Below, in pieces: positions 46,912-58,596 of a DNA stretch of 64,000 bases (position 1 is the first letter of the stretch; every line of letters starts with the position of its first letter). Position numbers and translations under genes: made by a program. The notes under the pieces are model-generated. The model saw only the letters and a program-made list of their open reading frames with translations. It did no database searches and was not told the origin of the DNA. Origin of the DNA: Antitrichia curtipendula (lineage: Eukaryota; Streptophyta; Bryopsida; Hypnales; Leucodontaceae). The stretch lies in the NCBI GenBank assembly GCA_951230915.1, contig OX579635.1, forward strand, positions 12,090,001-12,154,000. Reading direction: 5' to 3'.

Positions 46912-49900
46912 GGAGTTGCTATTATCCATTGTAGAGACCTATAGTGTGTTGCTTTTGGAAAATTATAACATATTCTCCAAATAACAAAAAAACTATATTC
47001 TACTTGTAACATCTTTCACTACAATTTGTTAATTTGTATGAACAAAAGATTCAGTATGTGATCACACAAAAGACATTAAAACTCTTATATTATTACTTTA
47101 AGGAATTGCTATTTCAGTATTTCTAAAATCAATGTTGTATTTGATAGTGTTGATTAGGGTGTGCGTATACAACATGATAAGATACATTATGAGTGATAAT
47201 GAAGATGTTTCTAGTACTCTACCCCATCTTTCAACAACATTAGGTAACACTTCTTCACAGACTCTACATACAAAGGGTGATAGTCTATTATGGTGTGAAG
47301 GTCAAGTTAACAAAAGTGTCAATAAGAGGAAGGTGAAGCTTAGTCTTGGAAGGGATATTATGACATTGTTCTTATTCCTACTATCTTGAAGGAACATAGT
47401 GCACTCTATTCTTGTGTGAGTCACATTGCATTTGATGTGGTAGAGTGATGATTTAGTGCTTCCAAGATGTTGTTTGGGAGCTCTTTCCAAGGATTTAGAG
47501 GATGCTTTTTGCTTTCAACTTTGGTTTGGTTTGTTTAGTAAAATTTCCTTCGACTTCATATAACACTAATACAAAACTACCTCTAGATTGTATTGTAATT
47601 ATGTTTCCTTGGGGGGTTTCATATTCATTGTGTTGGATATTGTCAAATGTGTTTTATGTTTAATCATGTTTAATTGATTTTAATAGAAATTTATAATATT
47701 AAATTTATTGTTTTCTTCTTGGCAGATTTCTATTATAACTTGTTGAAAATTGTTAAACAAACATATTTTAACAAATTTCAACAAAATTAAAAATGATGAA
47801 TATAAAAATTAAATTAAAAATATAGAATATTATAATCTAGGGGTGGTTTTGTACTAGTATAAAAATGATTGTTTCATGTTTAAAAAAATTACTGTGGTAT
47901 ATTGTACATGTGTAAATAAAACAAGTTGAAATGCAATATTGTATAAAAGTAAAAGAGAGAAATGTCATGCACACTAATCATTACAATGGTTTTTCAAAAG
48001 CCATATAATAGGTGGACATTGTTTGCCTTGATCTTTTACCCTCTCTCTTTGGTTGCTTTTTTTGATATTTACAAGAATTCAAACATTTTCAAATTCCACC
48101 AATGAATCTTTCTATAGTTAGATTAGCTAAAAATGGCTCAGCTTATATCTAAGTTTATAAGAGTTATAAAACAAACAACAAGCTACTATAGTTTTGGCTA
48201 CTCTATCCATAAATTAATGTGTCTTAAAATCCTTCACATGTTTTTTAAATAACCAAAGATATTTTCTATTTCTATGCTATCAACATTCATTGCAATATCA
48301 AATCTTTTTTTCAACATCATGTTCTAGTCTTGGTTTCCTTGTACAAACTTTTCAATAGTTATTCAAGAATTCTATACAGAACACCACAATTAATTATAGA
48401 ATTAAAAAAAAAATCATTGAATAAATTGTTGGCAACTAGTATGTTGTATAATTGTAGATCACCATACACAACACATCATGTAGCCGCAACTATTAGTCAC
48501 ATCATCAATCAAAATCAATATAAGCAAGTGTTAAAACACCTTCTCAAGGAACAAAGTATTAATCATAAAACATACAAGTAATCAAGTAGCTCTCATTCCA
48601 CCAAGGGAGAATCCAAGAGCGCACATGTATCAAAGGAAAAACTCAAAACTTTATAAATGACTATATTACCATAGCCAAAATTTACAACAAAAGAGTTGTC
48701 TTTCTAAAACACTCATAAAACTTGACTTGACAAGAATGACAAGTCAAGGAAGCTTAAAAGTCATGGGCACTTTATTTCCACTCTTGGAATAACACAAACA
48801 CAATTGGGTCCTTAGTGTGTTTTGTCGTAGATGAGTCTAAATGGGTGTCTAATGTATAATCTAATTACGCCTTCCAAGCAATAGATTTTCTTTGTCTACT
48901 CCTAGTCCTAGTTTTTCTAATTGAAATTGCTAATCAAATAAAAAATAAATTAGTAATTACGATAGATTTTGGCTACAACAACCAAGACTAAAGACCTTGA
49001 GGAGGTAGTCAAGAAAGGAATTCAAGATACTAAGTTGTAGGACCTTTTATGCGCTTTCTAAAATGATAAAGTTCACTACGATCAAACTAATTCCCTAAAA
49101 GTTATACATGGATGAAGTTGAAATTCTAAACTACTCTCTAAAACTTCATTCCTCTAGTTTTCCTATTCTAACTATTGAAATTGAATGTAAATTTTTTGGA
49201 TATTTTTGGTTTTCAATCTTCTATCTAAATTATAAATTTGGCTTGGTTTGATCAATTTTAGTTGACTTTCATCAAAACTTGTTCCAAATTGACTCAAAAC
49301 TTCATCCACATTAACTTTTTTAACACTAATCCATTTTCTAAGGTAAAGGTAGTTTTAAAAATCTAAGAATATATATATTTTGATTCTATTACTAACTTGT
49401 TCCTAAATTATTTTTAAAAGATTATTTTTGTTTTCCTATTGTTTTTACTACATTTTTTAAATTTTAATCCTAATTGCTATTTTTAGGTCTAAAGTAATTT
49501 AAAAAAAAAAAAAAAAATTTGAACACTTAAACTTTTAACTTTTCTAGCAAAAGTTATCTACGGATGAAGTTTGATTGTTATCCGGTTCTTCAACCTTCAT
49601 CCATTAATATGTTTTACTTTTATTTTTTAAATTATTTTTTTCCTTTACTTTTTTCTTCTACTTTTATCTTAGATTCTAAAATGTTTTTTGATATTCTTTT
49701 GGATGACTCTTTAACTTTCATTCACTTTTAACTCTAACTTTCATTCAAGCATAACTTTTGGAATTTTTATCTATTTTTTTTGGTTAAAATCTTTTTGGAA
49801 AGCTAATGCAAATTGCTAACTACTTTTGAATTCAAAGTGTAGTTTTCTGATTGTCCTAAGGGTTTGAGTCTAAATGTTAACTTCTAATATTAATGTCTAA

Positions 49901-49917
49901 TTTAATTCAATTCTTTT
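46912..49917. other. AT-rich intergenic, no gene seen
   Basis: Strongly AT-rich, with poly(A)/poly(T) tracts such as 49500-49517. The ORFs at 47132-47389 and 48330-48581 have no domain. No paired inverted ends or RNA genes were found. Confidence 0.5.
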
Positions 49918-50187
49918 CAGGGTTGTCCCCGTTACGTCCTGTCTGTCCGTTAGGATGTCCGGACGGACGTCAGGATTCAACCCCGGCGTCCGTCAGGATG
50001 AAATCTGGATGAGAACCGTTGACAGAGGATGAAAACTATGGAAATAGATGGAAGTTCATCCTGGACAGCCGAGCTAGACGGGTGACCTTCCGTCGACGGC
50101 CGCGTTGGACGGCCGACCTTCTGTCGACGGCCGAGTTGAACGGGTGACCTTCCGTCGACGGCCGAGCTGGACGGGCGACCTTTAAAA
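49918..50187. repeat. GC-rich GACGG array, left
   Basis: Begins CAGGGTTGTCCCCGTTACG, a hAT-like CAGGG start, then many CGTCCGTYAGGATG and GTCGACGGCCGAG units. The unit ACGGGTGACCTTCCGTCGACGG is repeated about four times at 50060-50187. It ends abruptly where the TTAA element begins. The GC content is far above its surroundings. It shares the GACGGCC motif with the arrays at 54580 and 58140 and may be the outer end of a transposon carrying the RING gene. The matching right terminus was not found. Confidence 0.5.
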
Positions 50188-51140
50188 TTAACCCCTAAAG
50201 GTTTTTGACTATGTTTTCACAAAAAAACGCTCCCAAACTGCCATTTCTAGTACAAGTACCAAATTTTGGAAAAAAAACATTTTTGGACACATGTGACCGT
50301 AGGATCTTGTAGTAAACTAGTTTGAGAAGATGTGGAAAAAATTTCAGAAATTTCCACCGTGTAGATTGCAAGATATTAGCATTTGAAGTGACAAAAACCC
50401 TTTTTTTGTCCCTGCGAAAAACCGGGCAGCTGCACTTCACATGGTCACATTTGTATGAAAAAATGTCCAAAATGGTGGTAACTCTTTGGATTCATTCTTC
50501 AAAGCAAGTTATCTACATGCTTGAAAATTTTCAGATCATTTGGAATTGTACAACATATAGGAAAAAAATAGTAAGTAGAAAGAAGTAGAAAATGATTCAA
50601 AACACTAAATTGTTAAGGATTTAATGATGGAATTGAAAAATGCCAATCCAAACGATTGTAATGTTGTAATAACAATCTACACCTTGTGTTCATATTTTTT
50701 TCCAAAAATATTGAAAATTGAGTTAAATAAAGGACTTCAAAGTTTATTTTAGAGTAGAGATTCTATAACTACCCGCAAACTACCCACAACTAAAATTCCT
50801 CATAACTTTCATCTCATAAATCAAAGTGGAATGATTTAAAGCTTTCCTTGTGCACATAAATCTAGAGAACCAATTTCAAATTTTTATTTCTCTAAAAAAT
50901 GATTTTTAAAGAAGTTTTTTTTGCTTCCCGGGCTGCTTGCCGAACAATGAAAACTACATATCATACCATAACTTTTTAACCATGTGGTCAAAAGTTATGA
51001 AAATTATTGGGCCCTAAAGCTACTCCTTGGGCACATCTTGTGTGAAAATTTCAAAGAAAAAAAATAAAAATTCCATTCGTGGTGAGCTGCCCAAAAACGC
51101 TATGTTGTCAAAACACGGTGTTTGGTCCTTTAGGGGTTAA
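50188..51140. mobile_element. TTAA-flanked piggyBac-like MITE, reference copy
   Basis: TTAACCCCTAAAGGTTTTTG at the left and GGTCCTTTAGGGGTTAA at the right: 953 bases with intact ends. It is the best copy of the family. Outer flanks (AAAA and ATAA) share no further duplication, which supports TTAA itself as the target duplication. No ORF carries a transposase domain. Confidence 0.8.
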
Positions 51141-52053
51141 ATAAAAAAAAAATATATATATATATAGTATATTTTGAAAAGCCATAAATTGATTGGGGTT
51201 ATATATGTTAGGCAATTTAAACTCATATTTTTTGGGTCAAAAACTTTTTAAATTTGACTTGTGAAAACTGAAAAGTGGATTGGAAGACTTCACATCATTT
51301 TTGTAGTTTTAACACCCTCATGTTCAAACATTATTATCTTTTACTGTATAAGTGATATTTTTGTGTTTTAGCAACCTATGAGATTTGTAACATGTCTTGT
51401 TTGAATTTGTACGGTTACAATTTTTTTTTAATTGATACACCTAGTCTTCTAATCAAAATGTTGACATTTTGTTCAATTTAGAGCAAATTCGTAGGAGCTC
51501 AAAACATGACTCGGGCATCTAGGATTCTAGGGATTAAAGTTGGTTATTGGATTTCTAATTAGAGAAGTTGCTAAATTGATTTTACATTGACTATATGGCA
51601 AGAAATTCAAAAATATTAATCCATGTAGGCCCTATGCTAATTATTGCCAAAAAAAACTCCAAGTTGTCATTTCACCATGTTCATCTTGAAGTGAAATGAA
51701 AAGAAAAAATTAATTCATAGGTGAACATAGCAAAAGTGGTGGTTTAGGGTGTTTTGGGCCAAAAAATGGACTTCGGACTTTAGGGCTTCACCAAAAATAA
51801 AATAGAACACTCTTTTACCTACCATCTAAGCATACAAGCTTCTTCTATACTATTACAAAAAGGTCCAATAGATTACAAAAATTGACAAAGGCGAAGCAAC
51901 AATACACGAGGTGGAAAGAAAACGATAAATGTACATATTTTATAAATCCGTTGAAGTACATAGTAAACTAATAAAGGCTTTACATAATTACATACGTTCA
52001 CTTTGTACAACTTCCGGTATTTAATTCTATACATCTATCTAGTTATACACAAT
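51141..52053. other. AT-rich 3' flank of the RING gene
   Basis: A (TA)n tract at 51152-51166, then AT-rich DNA leading to the 3' end of the RING gene (transcribed leftward). A 3' UTR is expected in the last few hundred bases. No second gene seen. Confidence 0.5.
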
Positions 52054-54317
52054 CTAGTCTACATCTTCAATTACAATGCCGCGTGCTATGCTATTTCTCA
52101 AAAATTGCTGCAGTTCTTGTTTTGATTCCAAAGTCCTCAGAAGCTGAAGTGCTTCTATATTGTATCTATTAGGTAAGTGGGAAAAAATGTCATTCACGAG
52201 GGCTGGCTCATGGAAGGTATTGTCTGCAATGTACGCCATTTCTTCCTCATAGCCCAATTCCCCCTCAAATCTGACTGGCTGGCCTTGAGAGTTAAACATG
52301 ATGCGTTGTGGATGTGGTGCACGCACAAAAATTAAGCGGTCTGGGTCCCAATGTCCACCGGCAATCTGACCAAAATATAGTCGACGCCCTGGATCACTGT
52401 CTCCAAACACCCTCATGATCACCTCTGTCACTTGGGCGTGACTCGTCCATGGTATGTCAGCCACCGTTCCTGCTGGAAGGTGTCGGTTGTCGTGGCCCCA
52501 CTTCCAAAGCCATGTCATGTCGGACCCCCAATGTACTCTATTATCGATGCCCGGTAAATTTTCTTCATTGTGCTCGTAATGTTCAAGCATGTGGTCTTGA
52601 AGGCCAAACGTTTTGTACGGTCGTGCATGAAATGGAGTCCTGCATTGCACACATCTTTTTCTGGTGACCATGTGTGGAATGGGACACACGGGGTGGTATA
52701 GATGGCCACATGTACCAAGAATCCATCCACCCTCGGGGCCAAACTGTTCTTGGCACATTATACATGTTGTTCCATCTTGTACAAAATCTAGAACGGAAGG
52801 CCACACTAGTGGCGTAATGCCATCGTGGTTGGGTGGCCCCTACCGTTGGTGATCGATATTATATTGGAATTCCAAGTCTGGACGGGCATTCCAATCGATG
52901 CTTGAATTTTCCCTAAACACTGGCAAATCATCGCTGAACATTTCTGCCACCCGAGGCCACGAGGTCAAGCCAAAATAACGTTGACCGCCATCATTGAATT
53001 CTGCAGCCACTCTCCTCACTTCACGTTGCATTTGCTCAGCCTCGTTTAGCGCTAAGCTGCATGTCAACTTCATGTTACACATTTGAAGCAGCATCTGCTC
53101 CTTCTGAGGATTTTGGACCAACCGCATATTTTCAGCACTCAATGGGGTCATGGTCTACTCCAAGGCTGTTCGAGCTGCAGTCAGCATCGCCACCTCTGCC
53201 TCGGCATTGTTGGCATGAAGTTCCAAAGCACGCATGGCGTTTGTTAATTCTTCCATGTTTGTGCGAGTACTTCCAAGCTCTGCTTCAACTCGCTTAGCAC
53301 GTGCACGCATAATATCCAATGTGGCACTTTCTGCACTTGGAAAAGTGGATCGTGATCGCAGCACAAACTCAGATGTATTGCTCGGGCCTGGTCTGTCTTC
53401 ATCTGCACCGTATGTAGCACGTTCCACTACAAGATCGAGTGGTGGAACTGAGTCTGTGCTGACCCGCCTTTCACGCTCTACGAGCTCGGCTTCACGTGCG
53501 ATGAGGCACACATTTTCATCTAGAACGCCCCGCATCCTTGCACGATGAACTTCCAACACTGCAGCATGTTGTCGTCGTGTTTCTTTTTTTCTGCTTGCAG
53601 TGTTTGTACTAATTGGCGCAAGCGAATTACTTCTTCACCGTCAGCTTGCACTCTACCAATCACATCTTGTTGGTTGACATCTGGACCGTTGCCCTGACCA
53701 ACTTCTACCTCCATCAACTCCGTCCCTGGACGCTCCGCCAGTGGAACCACGTTCATTTGCACATTTTGGACATCAGCCAATGGCACGGCAGGATTTGGTA
53801 CATTGTCCAATGGCACAGCAGGATTTGGTGCAATGTGGCGAGTTCGATTTGGAAATGCATTATTCCCCGCTTTGCCCAAAAAGCTGCTCCAGTCCACATC
53901 CTTGCCAAGAAAAACCTCCGCATATGCCATTTGGTACAATGAAAGTGTCCCGTCTTTCTTGGATCTTGAACCCCAAAGTGCCAATGATACTTCAATCATC
54001 CTCTTCTTGAAGTGCAGATGTTGGCACTGGTCAATATTTACCATGCCAGATTTCACGTGCACCTCGTACCGGTCGTGTGGCCTATGGTGGTTGATGTGAG
54101 CCCAATCTATATATTGCCGACATGTCACTCTTGTCCATGGGCCATCTGCCTCCACCCACCCAGGCTTTGCCATAATCACTTCGGCATTAAGTGTGCCCTA
54201 ATCCAAGGTTGCTCTGTTTCCTCTCTTCCTTCTACCTGGGGGTTCACCTGCAAGTACCAAACCTCCTGGAGGGTCACCTCCAGGTCCCAAAACTCCTGCT
54301 ACATCCTCTGCGTCCAT
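52054..54317 (-). pseudogene. RING-finger protein gene, broken
   Basis: One long minus-strand reading frame from Met 54317 (MDAEDVAGVLG; an in-frame ATG also at 54446) to 52054, roughly 750 codons, interrupted by TAG at 54200-54198, 53157-53155 and 52842-52840 and by a one-base frameshift best placed in the T7/A7 tract at 53584-53590. Features in order: a basic GRRKRGNRA patch, a Trp-rich conserved block (GPWTRVTCRQYIDWAHINHHRPH), a Glu/Arg-rich probable coiled coil (about 53650-53200), and a RING finger at 52764-52642 (CIMC, CGHLYHPVC, CVQC; C3H2C3 spacing), then a Trp- and acid-rich tail. RING fingers usually act as E3 ubiquitin ligases. I do not recognise the family. A GACGGCC array lies upstream. 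Pseudogene by its breaks. Confidence 0.75.
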
Positions 54318-54579
54318 TCTTGATACTTGGAAAATGACACACACGATACTGTATGCGAATACAATGACAATTTGCTTTGCCTTCTGTTGCGTGAAGGCAA
54401 CTGAAATGTGGCAAAACAATGTCAAATGTATAACACTTCCCTTCAAATTGCAGTGCGAAGCTTTCTCAAGCTCGGACAGTGCAACTCAAAAGAGGAAGCA
54501 AGTGAACTGTCAAAAAATGGTCACTTATACCCCCCAATTACCGACCCAATTAGGCAGGGTAATTAACATAACATCAGCC

Positions 54580-55340
54580 CGTCCCCCTCTCGAATCCAGA
54601 CCGTCCAGGGCGTGGGACGGCCCTGGAATGGACGGCCGATACGTCCACAGAGGTCCAATACATGGTTGAAACGCCGTCAACGGGTTCAGGGCGCCGTCGA
54701 TAGGTTCGGGAAATAATTACACCGCCGCCCGAGAGTTGGACGGACGGATTTTCCGTCCTCTCGACGGTCTGCCCGTCCCCTCGATGGAATACCCGTCCCC
54801 TCCACAGAATACCCGTCTCCTCCACAGAATACCCGTCTCCTGGACGGCATACCCGTCTTCTCGACGGAATACCCGTCTCCTCGACGGGTATACCCGTCCC
54901 CTAAACGGCCTTTCCGTCCCCTGGACGGCCTACCCGTCTCTTGGACGGAAAGGCCGTCCAAAAGGACGGAGTGCCCGTCTCCTCGACGGCCTGTCCCTGG
55001 TCGGGAACGGCCCACCCATCCTCTCGACGGCCAGTGCGAACTGACCACTCTATTGCCCCGTTTTACGCCTGGGAAAACACTGTGGGATTTTTTTATTTGC
55101 AATCAGATGATAGAATTTGTAAACTCTGAATTCAGATTTGGAATCAGCGGCCCCAAATTAGCTAGGGGAGGTGTAGAAATACAAAAAATCACGGCAAAAA
55201 ATAGGGGGCTTTTTTTCTACAATTACCCCTGGCCGGGGCAATAGAGTGGTCAGTTCGCCCTGGCCCCTCTCGACGGCCTGTTCGTGGTTTGGGACGGCCT
55301 GCCCGTCCTCTTCACGGCCTGCCGAACGTCCTGGACGGCC
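54580..55340. repeat. GC-rich GACGGCC array upstream of RING gene
   Basis: Dozens of imperfect units built on CGTCC-YCTSGACGGCCTACC (for example ATACCCGTCTCCTCCACAGA repeated at 54788-54840), with GACGG in both orientations. It is interrupted by the small TIR element at 55036-55258. ORFs on both strands here (such as 54686-55102 and 54736-55044) are by-products of a stop-poor repeat. Position 5' of the gene and motif are shared with 58140-58592. Hypotheses: transposon subterminal repeats bound by transposase, or a promoter array. Confidence 0.75.
55036..55258. mobile_element. Small TIR element within array
   Basis: 223 bases with perfect 25-base inverted ends: GCGAACTGACCACTCTATTG plus CCCCG at 55036-55060, complement at 55234-55258. 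The interior (GAATTCAGATTTGG, GGGGGCTTTTTTTCTAC, TTACCCCTGGCC) is related in reverse orientation to the element at 58597-58792. The perfect ends suggest a recent insertion, or conservation along with the array. No target duplication was resolved in the repetitive host. Confidence 0.8.
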
Positions 55341-55452
55341 CTTTAAAAATTTTATTTTTATTTTTTTGAAAATTGATTTTTATTTGAAGTTTCGACAAAA
55401 TCACATCAAATAGAAAATTCATTTTCAAATTTTCAAATTTTCACCATGTATA

Positions 55453-55999
55453 TAAGGTAAACCTGCCTATGACAGGCAAACCACCCATGACAGGCACCTA
55501 CTGACCCCCCCATTACAGTCTTTTATCAATCTGTGAGAAACTTTTTCTTAAAAATGGGATGAAGATTGCATAAGGTTGATTTGTAGTTGTTATCAAAGCC
55601 TTGGGATATGGTTATGAAGTTATTAGTAACTGTTATGAACACTTACACCAATCTAGTCTAAAATTGGTAGTAAAAAGTAGTTTTTTTATTTCTTCATGTC
55701 ATGTCCATGTTAGAAAGTCTTGTAGCCATCTTAGAAAATGTTATGACTGTTTTAGGTGGGAAGATGACCATCATGGAAACAATTTTTTGCTGATTTGGGG
55801 TAGTCTACAGACTCTTTTGGGCTTACTGGACAGTACACTTCAAAAATTCACAAAAAACTCATATTTAATCCAAAAAATAAAATTCCAGTTGCATTCTTCA
55901 TTTCTCACATGTGTCTTTGTATGGAAAAAATTTGATTATTTTTGCTAATGGCAATACAACAAATCAGTCATTCTGCCTGTCATAGGGAGGTTTACCTTA
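55453..55999. mobile_element. TA-flanked MITE (TAAGGTAAACCTGCC)
   Basis: Left end TAAGGTAAACCTGCCTATGA plus CAGGCA. The right end in reverse is TAAGGTAAACCTCCCTATGA plus CAGGCAGA. One mismatch in 26. 547 bases, TA on both sides. The 115-codon ORF at 55601-55948 lies inside and has no transposase motif. Confidence 0.8.
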
Positions 56000-56606
56000 T
56001 ATCACAAAGATAATGACATTAGAATCCATCATAGCGTAAACTTAATTTCCATTTCATGATTTATTTAGAATGTACTGAATGTAGTAGACATTAAAAACAC
56101 ATTCGAAGTGCAAATCGCAATAATGAAATTTCAATTTAGGTTCGTGTTGGGGGATTTTACATAAAATAGGAACTAGAGAAAATGAACTTTTGTTTGATAG
56201 TTAGACTCAAACTCAGAAAATATCAATTTGGGGGAGAAATTTCAGATTTAGAGTAAGGAGCAACAACTTCCCAAAATACACTAAAGTAGCATTTTTTTTT
56301 TCCCTAAACTCTTAGTTACGTGGAGGCAAATATCGGAAAGACTACAAAATCATTTGGATACACTTTGTAACTCAACATGGAAGGTCCCCAAAAATAAAAA
56401 TGAACACTTCCACAATCTTTCCATCTCATTGAAGTGATTGAATTGCCATCAAATTGGCACTAAATGATGCCGTTGGGCGTTCAGAGGTTGAAGTTTATTG
56501 TAAATATCTTGCAATCTACAATTCTACATAGGCAAAGTTTGTAAAATTTCTTCCGTTCAATTGAACACTAGTCTAGTACTCTAGTATGAGATCTTACATA
56601 CTACAA

Positions 56607-56644
56607 GTAGATGTAGATGTAGATGTAGATGTAGATGTAGATGT
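56607..56644. repeat. (GTAGAT)n microsatellite
   Basis: Six or more GTAGAT units inside a TTAA-family relic. The expansion grew from a GTAGATG phrase that occurs once (TTAGATG) in the other copies. Confidence 0.9.
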
Positions 56645-56995
56645 GCACCTTAAAGGCCTAAACACATTCATTTTTTTTTTTTTTAATTCTTTGCTATAGA
56701 AATGGCAATTTATTTCAGATTTAGGATGGAAAAGAGGCCTTGGGACTTTAGTCAGTTTAGTGGTTAACATACGGTACTACATAAGCAATTAATAAACAAT
56801 CCATATGAAAAACTATAATAATTCACCGCTAGCTGCTTTATAATTTAGAAGCCATAAAAAAAATATAGAGACCACAAAAATGTGAAGTTCATGTACTCAA
56901 TGTTGCATTTCAATTTTATTACACCAATCCACTCTTATTTGCTATAGTTACATAAACTTGAACATCAAATACTCTTAAAATTGCAACAGTGAAGA

Positions 56996-57026
56996 GGGTT
57001 TAGGGTTTAGGGTTTGGGATTTAGGG
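56996..57026. repeat. Interstitial TTTAGGG telomere-type tract
   Basis: GGGTTTAGGGTTTAGGG, then GTTTGGGATTTAGGG: about four units of the Arabidopsis-type plant telomere repeat, two exact. Short interstitial tracts can mark double-strand break repair or old end fusions. It can also arise as a promoter-type telo-box. It supports a plant origin. Confidence 0.7.
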
Positions 57027-58139
57027 TATTGGCCTATAGGGTTTATTTCAAAACCTAGCATGGACCGGAAACTACGAAAAATGTCCTTCCTTTTTTTAGT
57101 TGGCATTACAAGTGCAAAACTTGATCGAGATGTAGTCTTTGAAGTTTGAATTGGAAAAAAATAGATTCATGATTTAAAATCAAAGTTTTATAAAACATAT
57201 TGAAGACACCAAAAAACGGCATAACAATATCTTTAAAAGGTAAAACATTCTTAAGTTTAGATGTATAGGGCTACATTCTTTTTCTGTAATGTATGAATGG
57301 AAAGCCGAAACAATGTTTTACATTAATCAATGATATGCATATGACATATGTTGTTTAGGAGGTCTTTCACTTATTTCATAATTAACCATTTCAGAGTTTT
57401 AATCTTACTACCTTTAACTGGAGCATTTAGAGGGTGGTTTTTGTCTTGGTCTTTGTATATTTGATCCGGGCTTAGTAAGCTATTGAATGTTTGTATGTTT
57501 GAGACTTTGAGTTGAGTATAATAGTGTAGGCAGGGTTTAAAATTCAACAAAATACTAAATTGTCAGGTGCACTTACATGCAGGGAAGGATGGAATCAAAA
57601 TACAATAATCCCAAAGGTGAAATTGTTCTACATATAATTGATAAAATTCATTTGAATTCAAATTTGAGCCCTACAGAATATAAATTATTTTAAGGGATTG
57701 CGAGATTTTGGGATTTTTGTAATAAAAACATTGCCCAATGCCAATGACTTTAGTGAAAATGGGTGCAATTAGAATGAATCAAATGTTAACATGAACATCC
57801 AAATAGAACATTCTAGGACCGACATTAAGAAGTTTTCAATTTGACCTTCTATGGTTTTTTCTATGTTTCTTCCATTATTTACGTGCAACAAAATCGAATT
57901 CCATTCTAAATGAGCAATAAACCTTGTTTTTTGAGCATTTGAATGTCATCCCCGGTATTTATTTGTCCTCTAATTGAAACAAATGTTAGCACTCTTAAAG
58001 TTAGCACTCTTAAACTACCCGCCACCTAGACTAATGCCCGATTGAGAGGGAAGACACCTGTCCTGATAAGTCCGAGAGTGCCAAACCACATAAATGAAAA
58101 ATTCTCCGAACAAGGATTAGAAATGAATTACACTTGGCC

Positions 58140-58592
58140 AGCACTGTTTTGAATGGCCCGCTCGACGACCTTCCCGCCCTCTCAACGACCTTCCCGCCCT
58201 CTCGACGGCCTTCCCGTCTCTCGAAAGTCCCCCCGTCCTCTCGACGGCCAGTTCGCGGGCTAGACGGCCTTCCCGTCTCTCGAAAGTCCCCCTGTCCTCT
58301 CGACGGCCAGTTCGCGGGCTAGACGGCCTTCCCGTCCTCAGGCCAAGTAGTCCGCAGGCTGGACGGTCTCCCCCCGTGGACGGCCTTCCCGTCCTCTTGA
58401 CGGCCAGTCCGCGGGCTAGACGGTCTCTCCCCCTGGACGGCCTTCCTGTCCTCTCGACGGCCAGTCCGCGGGCTGGACGGCTTGTCCCTCTAGACGGCTT
58501 GTCACCCTGGACGGCCTTCCCGTCCTCTGGACGCCCTGGACGGCCCTGGACGCTCTATCCATCCTCTCAACGGCCTGTCCGTCAACGTGAAA
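58140..58592. repeat. GC-rich GACGGCC array upstream of kinase-like gene
   Basis: Tandem units including a 59-base period (starts at 58204, 58263 and 58322) with GACGGCCTTCCCGTCTCTCG and GACGGCCAGTTCGCGGGCTA. Units then shorten to GACGGCCTTCCCGTCCTC and CCTGGACGGCC. Same core motif as 54580-55340. ORFs 58134-58322 and 58376-58642 are repeat translations. Confidence 0.75.
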
Positions 58593-58596
58593 GATT

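Larger units (their letters stand above)
56000..58139. other. AT-rich spacer between the two arrays
   Basis: No gene seen. Contains a decayed TTAA-family relic (56460-56765, with ATATCTTGCAATCTAC and GAGATCTTACATACTAC phrases), a (GATGTA)n microsatellite and a short telomere-type tract, both listed separately. The rest is AT-rich and unremarkable. Confidence 0.5.

Noticed and set aside
54686..55102. ORFs of about 100-140 codons on both strands of the GACGGCC array
   Set aside because: Translations of a tandem repeat that lacks stops in several frames. No reason to think they are expressed.
49918..55340. A single hAT transposon running exactly from 49918 to 55340
   Set aside because: The CAGGG left end is present, but I could not find a complementary CCCTG right end with an 8-base duplication, so I list the arrays separately.
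55601..55948. 115-codon ORF in the 55453-55999 element as a transposase
   Set aside because: Phe/Cys/His-rich translation with no DDE/D residues in context, and far shorter than a mariner transposase.
58140..58592. CRISPR-like array with 59-bp units
   Set aside because: No constant repeat alternating with unique spacers. Whole units are repeated, in a plant nuclear context.
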